Positions 1-9,300 of a DNA stretch of 32,445 nt are shown here, one piece after another. Origin of the DNA: a virus; the IMG/VR virus record IMGVR_UViG_3300020472_000097, positions 1-32,445 of that record; one strand, 5' to 3'. The position numbers and the translations under genes were made by a program. Under the pieces are notes generated by a model that made no database searches, had not been told where the DNA came from, and was given only the letters and a program-made list of their open reading frames with translations. How positions within the stretch are numbered: the stretch's first letter is position 1; each line of letters starts with the position of its first letter.

Positions 1-329
1 TGCATATTATATGGAACAGGCATAAATGCTTTTTTAGTATCAGATCCACTATCAGGATCTTTTACAGTAATCTGCTGAGTAGTAGTTACTTTTCTTGCAG
101 GATCATATGTAAGTCCAATAAATTCAAATGACATCCTCGGTAAGGATATTGCAACTGATTGACTCAGATTCGGTGCTTGCTCCAATCTTGCCAAAAATTT
201 CTGAGTTGGGCCATATGCCAAAGGAACCTTTACAACAGATCCCTCTTGCTTAACAGAGATATCATTGAAAAGAGTACCAAAAGAAATTATGGTCTTTCTA
301 AAAATTTCGTTATAAAAATATTCAAACAT
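1..329 (-). CDS. 15: Tail sheath stabilizer / tail completion protein gp15 (N-terminal part, runs off the window)
   Basis: The ATG is at 329 and the frame stays open to base 1, giving about 109 residues of a protein that is 272 residues long in T4. The start MFEYFYN, the segment KVPLAYG (residues 34-40) and LPRMSFEF (63-70) match the T4 gp15 pattern (MFGYFYN, RVPITYAS, LPRINLHL). In T4, gp15 caps the top of the tail tube and sheath and lets the tail join the head-neck complex. It lies directly downstream of gp14, as in T4, with 22 bases between. A late promoter motif sits 19 bases before the start, and a modest Shine-Dalgarno (TTAGGT) precedes the ATG. The C-terminal part is outside the window. 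Confidence 0.9.
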   Translation of the reverse strand, partial: MFEYFYNEIFRKTIISFGTLFNDISVKQEGSVVKVPLAYGPTQKFLARLEQAPNLSQSVAISLPRMSFEFIGLTYDPARKVTTTQQITVKDPDSGSDTKKAFMPVPYNM

Positions 330-348
330 GGTTATAGACCTAACGTAC

Positions 349-355
349 TATTTAG
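349..355 (-). promoter_or_regulatory. T4-like late promoter motif CTAAATA before gp15
   Basis: The minus strand reads CTAAATA here, 19 bases before the gp15 start. Its TAA is also the stop codon of gp14 (352-354). T4-like phages use a TATAAATA-type -10 element for late transcription, with no -35 box. The function is inferred from motif and position. Confidence 0.6.
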
Positions 356-1779
356 GGAGTACCAAACGGATTACCTTCAGAGAAATCTAAAATAGCATCT
401 GCTTGTAATTCAAACTCATCATTTTCACCAAATCCATCATCAAAATTGGTTAAATCGATTAGTCTTATTCTTTGTACAGCACCAGAACTTCCTCCTGTAA
501 GATCTTCATTAATCTTAAATGCGCCTGAGATATTACCTATCTCTAATTCATTTGTAACAGAACTATGGGTTCTTACTCGTGCTGTAGCACCACTTACACT
601 ACCAGTAACAATCTCATTAAATACATAATTTCCAGTACCAGAACTTCCTGGTGAGGAAATAGTCATTGTTGGAGATACTGTATATCCAGCACCAGCATTT
701 GTTATTTGAATCTGAGAAATAGTTCCAGCAGTACTTACGACAGCAGTTGCAGCAGCAGAAACTGTTGATAAACCTGTAAATGTAATAGTGGGAGTTGTAG
801 AATATCCAGAACCACCAGCAGTTATAGTAACAATACCAATTGTTCCATTCTCCATCTTAGATGTAGCAGCAACACCTGTTCCATCACCAAAGACTTCAAT
901 TGTTGGGTTACTTGTATATCCTATACCTGGATTTATCAGGTTAATAGATTGAACTACTCTCTTCTTACTATTATTAATATCAGCAGCACCAGAACATACA
1001 GTAATACCACCAAGTAAATTAGCAGTTGCTATACCAGTTACACCTCCAGAAGGAGCAGAAGATATTGCTACTCTTGGAGCATATGTATAACTATTACCTC
1101 TATTAGATAGACTGATATATTGAATACCACCATTAACAAATCCAGTAATAGCAGTCGCTTGTACAGCAGTACCAGCAAGAGTTATCTTCTGAGTACCACC
1201 AGAACCGATGAGAACATCTTCACCATCAGCACCTTCAATTGCTTCTAGAGTATCATCAATCTCCTCAATCCCAGTATCAATAACCTCATCCTCGTAGCGG
1301 AAGAGCTCACAACGCAATTCATATACATAAGTATTCTTAAGTTGATAAAATGGTTTTTCATGCTCTACATATTTAATTTCAAATAAACGATCTCCTAATG
1401 GAAAATAAATCAAATCACCCTCTTTAGGTCGAGTGGATAATTTGACATTTTCTTCATTCTTCATTAAAGGAGAAATATAAGTTTCGTATCTCTCTTTAGA
1501 AATAATTACTGTAACTTCATTAGTTGCTTGAATACCAAATTTCGACAACATTGTTGGGTTATCTCCATACCCATCAAAGTTATCAATATATGCTTCTATA
1601 GGATATGCATCATCAAATTTAGATGCAGTTACTTCCTTTAATATAGTTTTTTCTTCAACATACTTCCTAGGCATATAGTGTACATCAACACCATACATCC
1701 TTAATTGCTCATTAATAAGAGATTGAACAAGGCTTTGTTCACCAGATGAACCTTGTTGAAAAAACGGGTTAAGTGCCAT
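352..1779 (-). CDS. 14: Neck protein gp14 with a repeat-rich insertion
   Basis: The N-terminal half follows T4 gp14: HYMPRKYV (residues 34-41), an F-x-GY segment near 68-71, SKFG (79-82) and GDLIYFPLGDRLFEI (121-135) have clear T4 counterparts. gp14 and gp13 form the neck that joins the filled head to the tail. T4 gp14 is 256 residues but this protein is 475. The excess lies mainly between about residues 195 and 440. It contains four glycine-tyrosine units (GNSYTYAP about 228, GIGYTSNP about 285, GSGYSTTP about 325, GAGYTVSP about 364) and then a pair of SGA-containing units. The start is fixed by a Shine-Dalgarno (AGGTTAAG) that overlaps the stop codon of gp13, 4 bases upstream, so the two genes are probably translationally coupled. 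Confidence 0.9.
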   Translation of the reverse strand: MALNPFFQQGSSGEQSLVQSLINEQLRMYGVDVHYMPRKYVEEKTILKEVTASKFDDAYPIEAYIDNFDGYGDNPTMLSKFGIQATNEVTVIISKERYETYISPLMKNEENVKLSTRPKEGDLIYFPLGDRLFEIKYVEHEKPFYQLKNTYVYELRCELFRYEDEVIDTGIEEIDDTLEAIEGADGEDVLIGSGGTQKITLAGTAVQATAITGFVNGGIQYISLSNRGNSYTYAPRVAISSAPSGGVTGIATANLLGGITVCSGAADINNSKKRVVQSINLINPGIGYTSNPTIEVFGDGTGVAATSKMENGTIGIVTITAGGSGYSTTPTITFTGLSTVSAAATAVVSTAGTISQIQITNAGAGYTVSPTMTISSPGSSGTGNYVFNEIVTGSVSGATARVRTHSSVTNELEIGNISGAFKINEDLTGGSSGAVQRIRLIDLTNFDDGFGENDEFELQADAILDFSEGNPFGTP

Positions 1780-1783
1780 GTTC

Positions 1784-2635
1784 TTAACCTATCATATCTA
1801 GTGGTGGAAGTTCATAAGTGTTAGACATCATTTCTCTGATTACTTCAAGATCCTTTTCAGCATCATCATAGATTTGTCTACCATTTAGTTCTACTCCACC
1901 AGGCAATTTAACTCCCTGGAACTTCATTAAATTTTGTCCCCATTGTCTTTTAATAAGAGCAGTAAGATATTTCTTTAAAAATGAATCATTCCAAACTCTT
2001 CCATAGTCATTTGGATTCATTGCTCTATAACAATCCATAATAATATAATCACCTTCAACAACATTACCCCAATCAATATCCATATACAATCTATCTTGTC
2101 TCTGATTAAATCTTATTTGTTTTTGTGTTGTTAATAGGAAATTAATATCTTCAAGGTACGTCTTAGTCATTGCATATGTCAACATTTCCATTGCACCCCA
2201 ATAATATACATCATTTAGGAACATCTGATATTTAATACTGAACATACCACTTGACATGGAATTTGTTCCATCAAAATGAAATATTTTTGTTACTCCAATA
2301 ACCTCTGGTGGAACTTGCAAATAATTACTAGTCTCTGTCCAACTAAAACTAGTAGTACCACCATCAATAGTTGCAGTAGCAGTAGTAGTTGTTATTCCTA
2401 CATTATCACTATCATTATTACCCCTAGATCTTCCTCTTTTAATATCATCTTCTGTCAACTTATATTTTAAAAATGCTGGATATACACCATCAAAATGTCT
2501 CTCTTGGAAATACTGAACAGCATCATCGAGAAGATCTTCTACTTGTTCATCAGCAACATTAATCTCCAATACTGGAGCACCTAACTGCCTTTTACAGTAA
2601 GTAATAAGTTCTGAACGTGAAGCTGGTTGGGACAT
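1784..2635 (-). CDS. 13: Neck protein gp13
   Basis: At 283 residues it is close to T4 gp13 (309). The pattern is that of cyanophage gp13: an N-terminal SELITYCKRQLGAPVLEINV, a YFQERHFDG segment, a central acidic and Thr-rich linker, YLEDINFLLTTQKQIRFN, IDWGNV, LIKRQWGQNL and a C-terminal YELPPLDMIG. gp13 partners with gp14 in the neck that closes the DNA-filled head and accepts the tail. A T4-like late promoter (2656-2662) lies 20 bases upstream, and the sequence GAGGTATTGTATAA before the ATG supplies a Shine-Dalgarno. The gene ends in the ribosome-binding site of gp14. Confidence 0.9.
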   Translation of the reverse strand: MSQPASRSELITYCKRQLGAPVLEINVADEQVEDLLDDAVQYFQERHFDGVYPAFLKYKLTEDDIKRGRSRGNNDSDNVGITTTTATATIDGGTTSFSWTETSNYLQVPPEVIGVTKIFHFDGTNSMSSGMFSIKYQMFLNDVYYWGAMEMLTYAMTKTYLEDINFLLTTQKQIRFNQRQDRLYMDIDWGNVVEGDYIIMDCYRAMNPNDYGRVWNDSFLKKYLTALIKRQWGQNLMKFQGVKLPGGVELNGRQIYDDAEKDLEVIREMMSNTYELPPLDMIG

Positions 2636-2655
2636 TTATACAATACCTCTATCAA

Positions 2656-2662
2656 TATTTAT
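2656..2662 (-). promoter_or_regulatory. T4-like late promoter motif (CTATAAATA) before gp13
   Basis: The minus strand reads CTATAAATA ending at 2656, which contains the exact TATAAATA of T4 late promoters. It lies 20 bases before the gp13 start and overlaps the stop codon (2659-2661) of the 144-residue gene upstream. The function is inferred from motif and spacing. Confidence 0.65.
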
Positions 2663-3093
2663 AGTGCCGACGAAATGCCTGGTTGCACTAAGATTGTTCC
2701 ATCAACAATCTTATACACAGTTGCTCCAGAACTAACAATAACATCATAAACATATCTACCTTCACCTAAAGTTCTGGTAGCAGTTGATCCTAAAGAAATA
2801 GTAAATTTACCACCAGTACTGGTAGTAATCGCAGCAGTGTCAATACCAACATTAAAGGTTGCTAAAACACGTCCAGTTGACCCAACAGAAACACTCTTTG
2901 TTAATTGAGATGATCCTGTCCATCCTGTAGTTGTAGCAATACCAACTGAATTAGTTGTAGAAAAATTCCACCCAGTTCCTGAAGTATCTACAACCTCAAA
3001 AGTTCCTGTAAAATCAGAACCACCATTAAGAACAAAATTAGCTGCATATGCAACACCAGATTCTGGATCAAATGTTATTTTTTTAGTGGCCAT
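2659..3093 (-). CDS. Small virion-associated protein of unknown function (144 aa)
   Basis: I do not recognise a named family. The protein is rich in Gly, Ser, Thr and Val, with alternating hydrophobic residues that suggest a beta-sandwich. It starts KKITFDPESGVAYAANFVL and ends with a regular V-Y-D-V-x-V pattern (GRYVYDVIV, IVDGTILVQPG). This resembles the Ig-like or BppU-like N-terminal folds of phage baseplate and fibre proteins, but that is inference from composition only. It overlaps the 81-residue gene upstream by 11 bases, so the two are probably coupled. It sits between the DUF4815 protein and gp13, where T4 has genes for short tail fibres, baseplate and whiskers. Confidence 0.75.
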   Translation of the reverse strand: MATKKITFDPESGVAYAANFVLNGGSDFTGTFEVVDTSGTGWNFSTTNSVGIATTTGWTGSSQLTKSVSVGSTGRVLATFNVGIDTAAITTSTGGKFTISLGSTATRTLGEGRYVYDVIVSSGATVYKIVDGTILVQPGISSAL

Positions 3094-3328
3094 TGACTAA
3101 TTCCTTTAGTAGAGACTTAATTTCACCAATTTCCCCTTTCAGGTTATCAAGGTCAGATTTCATAGTATCTAAATCACCCTCAACTTCCACTTGCTTTTGT
3201 TTTTCAAGTTTTTTTGCAGTTCGACGAGCAATGTATTGATCATATTCAAAATCATTAGTATTGACTATCTGACCACTTTCTGGGTCTCTAGCAAGATTTG
3301 AAAAATCCTTTACTTTTATGTAACTCAT
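3083..3328 (-). CDS. Small coiled-coil protein of unknown function (81 aa)
   Basis: This short, highly charged protein has an N-terminal MSYIKVKDFSNLARDP motif and a C-terminal half (about residues 36-78) with heptad-like leucine and isoleucine spacing, consistent with a coiled coil. The family occurs in T4-like cyanophages as a conserved protein without known function, as far as I recall. The ATG lies 2 bases after the stop of the large DUF4815 gene, and its 3' end overlaps the next gene by 11 bases, so it is part of one translational chain. A role as an assembly helper or small baseplate component would fit the position but is not shown. Confidence 0.75.
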   Translation of the reverse strand: MSYIKVKDFSNLARDPESGQIVNTNDFEYDQYIARRTAKKLEKQKQVEVEGDLDTMKSDLDNLKGEIGEIKSLLKELVNGH

Positions 3329-3330
3329 AA

Positions 3331-6300
3331 CTATGCCATTGTAATAACACGAAGATCGGATGCTTTAGGAACCCATGTTTGATTAGTTGAAGTCATTACA
3401 AACTTGATCCTATAATGTTTAAATGCTGGTAGATCTTCTACACTAAAAGTATATTCCCTAAAGGATATTTCAGATGCTTTGAATTTACCAGCATCTTGCT
3501 TAGGATTATACTTATCAGGTCTTCCATCACTTTCTGCAGCTGCAATAACCTCGCCTCTATTATTTAAATTCAAATATCCAGGGAATGGAATAAAGATTGG
3601 ATCAAAGTTTGCAGTATCACTAATTGCATAGAATGCCCTAATATCAGAATATTCATTAATATGAGCATTCATTAGAACTTTAATTTGAGTAGCAGAATTT
3701 GTTAAAGTATTCTCTTTAGAAATATACTGACATGCTGTTGGGTCATCAAACATACTGTTAACCCTATTGTCAGTCTTATAATTTGAAATTGGTGCATCAA
3801 CTCTATTAGAAACTAAAATTGCACTAATTCTTTCCAAATCAATCACAGGTGTCAAATACGGATCTGTTGTGCTTAGATTAACAGTCATAGCAAGTGATCT
3901 ATCACCTGGGAACGACTTAAGTGTAGCATTATTAGTTTCATTAACTCTAGATGCAACACTTCGTGCAGAATCCAAATAATTGGATGCATTTAGAGTAACT
4001 GCTTCGTATCCTTTATCCATAAATGGTATATCAGTACCTTGACCTTTACCATCACCAAGACTAGTACCAGAAACAGTTCTTAAAGTAGCATTTATGCTTG
4101 TTCCAGGAACAGTTGTATTTTGAATATTTGGTGATATAATTTGGAACGGTATATTTTGAGTTCCTGTAACATCATAACCGCCAGTAGATCTACTATCATT
4201 AAAGTAAAGTACTGGATTACTTCCTGCTGTATTAGAACTTCTATCAGTAGTATCGTCACCTAAACTGCCTTGACTGAGTTTAAGAGTATATGAATCAAAT
4301 GTTATTGGTGAAGGATCAAGATCAGTGACATCACTCAATAAATGAGTTCTGTTAATTCTTCTCAAACTAACTCCACCCATTTCATACTTATAAACAGGTT
4401 GTCCTTTTAAATAATTTGTCTTATCAGTTCCTCTAGTAATTCCAGTTAAACTACCACCACCTGCTCCTGTATACTTAATAATCTCATCTCCAACTTGAGC
4501 ATAACCTGGATTAGTTGCAGCAACACCAACACCTTCAAAGTTCTCAAAATCAGAACTATTTTCCACTGCTATAGACGATGAAGCAGACGAACCATATGGT
4601 AATGATAATCTTGTTGGTGCAATATCAGAAGTTGCACCCTCAAGTCTTGCTCGATTCTGTTCATGATGCATACCATGATTTCTATGATCAATAGTGAAAT
4701 GTAATCCATCACTAAGAACTGTAAGTTTCTCTGGAGAGAATCCCCAACCAGTAGATCCATTAGAACCTAACGTTGTTGTAAGTCCAGTAATTGGATTGTC
4801 AAACATAATAGTTTTACCAGCACCAACTACAAAGTTACCTTGAACATTTTCAAGCAATAACTCATTAGACATTCCTAGATTAGCAACACTGAAGCGAGCA
4901 TTTCTACCAACATTCATTGTTCCTACACCAACTGTTGCTATACCAAGAACATCACCAACTTGATATCCAGAACCAGAAGTTATGACTCTTGCCGATGTAA
5001 TTCCACCATCAGTAACCACCACATCAGCAGTTACAAAATCTCCTCCAGCAGTTATGTTAGTTAAGGCAATACCTGTTTTCGTAGAAGTACCAGCACCTGG
5101 GAAGAATCCTAATCCACTATTAACAATTCCTAATGATCCAGTAGCAACACCTGCGACTGATAAAAAGTCTCCAGATGCATTTGATCCTTGCTGAGTAACT
5201 GTATTTCCTTTTGTGAGAACATTATCACTTATTGCAGTTCCAAAACCAACTCTAATTTGTCTTGAATTAATATTAATTGGATTTGGCATCAATTTTGCAA
5301 TCTGAGCATTACCTTCAGATAGAACTGGATTATACAGTTCCATTGTTCCAGAAGTTTCAAATTCTGCTCTTCTAATCTTAAACTTAAGATCTTCCCACTG
5401 AGAAGGTTCCCAAGTAGAAGCATTCTGAGATTTAAACAAAGATCCCAAATATGGCTGCTGTGAAATAAATTCATCAGTTAAAATATCAGACTCTCCAATT
5501 CTAGAAATAAATACCTGATATTTTGTTGACCAAGATGAAAGAGCAATTGCATATTCTTGGTTTGCACCTTCAAGATATACTGGTGCATCAAATTTAAATG
5601 TAGTTGCTACAGTTCCAGTTGCAGATATTTTAATATCATCTGGATCCATCACAATTTCTGAGAATGGTAATATCTTCTGCGTCGGGACACCTCCAGACAT
5701 TGTTCGAATCTGGAATGTCATAGGAATATCCATGTCATCCTTAGATTTAAAGTAAATATCACAACTAGTGACGAATATACCTCCTGCTTCCGTAACCTGG
5801 AAAGATTGTGCTAGAGGATCATACCAAATATCTCTTGCACCTGCTTTCTGAGTAGTTGTTGATATTGCATTAGTCTTGATAACTGAAGACCCTGATAATT
5901 GCTTCGCAGGTTTATCCTGTTTTGAATGCTTAGTTTGAATAGTAGCATTTCTAGTAGAGATAATCGATTCCTGAACAGTTTCAAGTGTTCCAGTAGCAGT
6001 GTAGTTATCCTCACCGAATGTATCAGTATTATCCTGATCATTAGTAGTATTATCAATCAAAGTAAAGGTCTTTGTACCTGTTTCAAACCTTGGATGATTA
6101 CCACTATTTGGATTTGGAAGATAGAATGAACCGATTAGATTAGCACCCAGATCAGTTATTAATCTAACATCAGAAATTTTAGCAATAGCACCACTTGCAG
6201 ATCCTCTAAGAACCATACCAGTCTTAGCATATCCAAAGTAATCTCCCTGTGCTTGCTCACTTAAAGACTTAGTATCAATATTTAATATAGTTGTAGTTGC

Positions 6301-9300
6301 TGAATATGTAGATGGAAGATCCGTTGCTCCACCAGAAGCACTGGCTAATTGAACAGTTCCAGGAGTACCTAAAAATGTTTCTAAACCTGTTGCTCCAACT
6401 TGTGAAATATAAGGATTCTTTTTGAATACTGCAGTTGGTGCATTAAAAGGCCCTTCTCTATGATTTGCTTGTGCAACTCTAAATTTAATAAACGGTTTAT
6501 CAGTACCTTCTGCTGGAATCCCAACTTTGTATACATGAGCAGTAACGGTTTCACCTACCTGGAAAGTTCCAGATTCCATCGTAATTTCTAATAACTTAGG
6601 AGTACAATACTTAGCAACTTTCACCCCATCAAAGAATGGATACATTTGAGTTAATGGTTTGCACTTAGTAGCTCTAAATTCTATATTTCTAGAACGCATT
6701 ATTTGTACAAGATCCCTACTAACTACCTTATCACCAAGAGATTCATTATCCCATTGCTCAGTAACAACTTTTCTTGTACCAGACCTTCTAGATGTACCAG
6801 TATCAAAGGTATCTCTAATGGTATCTTGGTATGTAGTTAATGTCTCATACTGAACCATTTGAGAATGGTTTACACCACTACCACCATTAATCCAACCAGC
6901 CTTAACAATTTCTTCTACTTCGTGTGTTCCTGTTACTTCTGTCCTTTGTTCTGAACGATCAGTAAAGGTTTGACCAGTCCAAGTAGTTTCCCAAGCATTC
7001 CAAACTATTGGAGCCTGACCAGTTTGTGGATCAACACCAAACTGGTTCATTGCTTGAGCCATTGTTCCAGCAAAATTACCTTCTTGTTTAATAATTTTTG
7101 CTTTAATTCTTGCAGTATCTACCCAAGTATCTGATGATGGTGATAGTTTTACTGCTGCTTGCCAAAAACTTACCAAAAATGGAGTAACACTCTCTGTTCT
7201 AGTAGCAAATTGCTGACTCAACCATTCCTTTTCAGTATAATCAAGAGTAACGACATCGGCACCTTTCTTTATATTAGTACCCTCTGGATCCATAAATGTT
7301 CTATCAACATTCGCAGCAACCCCTTCAACAGGCCCAGTAATAAGGTCAATTGATGTTGTATAATGCTGTGGTCTCAATTCTTTAAGTGTTGGATCTAAAG
7401 CATTCTTTACTTTAACACTAGTCTCTTGTGGTAATAGTGAAGTAAAGTTGTCAACATAGAAACCAGACTTAAACTTATTCATTCCATCCGCATCTGGGAG
7501 GAACATATTAGCAGTTTCTGTTTCAAGAAGAGATAGTGATGTATAATATTCAAGACTCTTGATTCTGTCCTCAAGATCCTTAATATCTTTCATCCTATAT
7601 CGCTTATGCTTCATAAACGATAATTGTGCATGATCAGTATCAAAGAGGAATGGTGGCATTGTAACACTACCAACCTCTATTGCATCATCAATAGATATAG
7701 GCCTTTCTTGTTTCTCTGATGGATCACCATACTGGACCTGGAATGTTCCAGTTTTATCCAAGAAAATTCTATCTACTCTACCAACATAGAATGAGAAATT
7801 GGTAGTAATAGTCTCATCAGATGCCAAAATATTTTTAGCAGAATTTCCACTAGAAGCAAAATTTCTTCCATAGAATTCTAATGGAGATCTCTTAGATTCT
7901 GTTACTACATAAGTACCAACTTTTGGTCTTATATCAATAGTATCAGTAACCTTATCACCATTAATTGTTTGAATATCTTTTGCATAATTCCAAGTATCAT
8001 AGGAATTCTTTGTTGTAATATCACCATCATCCGTATCATCATAATACCCATTAGCAAAGTATACCCTTAAAGTTCTCTTTGGTGGTTTAGCATTAGGAAG
8101 TCTTCTAATAAATCCATAATCATAGAATGTTGGTCTTTGACCAGTATTAAATGTATAATGAGTAGAAATATTCCTACTTGGATTGTCTAAAGTAGTAACA
8201 ACTCCTTGAACATTAGATTCTCCAAAAGTAACAACTTCGCCTTCATCAAAACCCTCAGTATTCTTCTGAATATATGATATTTGAGCATCCGTCAGTATTT
8301 CTGCAACAATAGCAACCGCACCACTATTAGCACCTGTAATTCTTTCACCTACAATAAGATCAGTTGTCTTTGCAGTAGGACCATTTAAGGTAGATAAGGT
8401 CATCTTAGGTGCAGATGGAGCACCTGTATCAAGAGATTCATAGACACCATGAATCCTAATAACATCAGCCTCATTCAACACAATCTCTTCATCTTGGACT
8501 CTTGTTCCGATTGGGAAATCACCACGAACCAACCCATCATTTAAAGTTGTTGCACCAATACCAGATCCTGCTTTTGATGATGCATTGATAACAGTAGAAT
8601 TAACTCTGTTTAATCTCTTAATCTTAGCAGAAGGTTTTGTCTTCTGTAAGGTTGTTATTAATGTACATCCAGAATAATCAGCACCACCAGTATTAATCTG
8701 CAAAAGAGTAGATCCAGATGAAAACTGGAACATATCAGAAGTAAGTGCTACAGTCGTTCCATCTGCTCTTGTTAAAGAATATCTCTCTTCATCATATGCT
8801 AAAAATGCTTCATTAGTATCTGCAGTTAATGCAGAAGAAAGTTGACCACCAACAATACTTACCGTCTGAGTCTTTCTAATACTCAATACAGCATCTGTAA
8901 GATCAACATCAGAAACCAACATCTTTGGCATCAATGTATATAATGAATTTTCAAGAGAAGATGCTAATGGACTTGTTACAAGTTTTAAGTTAGGAACATT
9001 TAATGTAGTACCAGCAGTATTTTTATATAATGCACCTTGTTGAACTCCAGTTACCGTTGAAACTCCAGTAACAACTACATTAGCAGCATTAACCTCAGTT
9101 ATTCTTACATATGAACTTTCATTATTACCAAGACCACCAAATGAAAGAATATTATCAACTTTTAACTTTCCTGGAAATAATGTATTCTCACTGGTTATAG
9201 TACTAATAGAAACAGCACCACTTCCAGTTGAAGAAGTCATTGTTGCTTCTCCAAAAGTAAATGCATCTTGTTGTATAACATCAGCACAGAAGGTTCCGAT

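Noticed and set aside
159-395. Plus-strand open frame over gp15 and the gp14 end
   Set aside because: It is a shadow of real minus-strand genes; this applies to the other plus-strand frames inside the structural genes.
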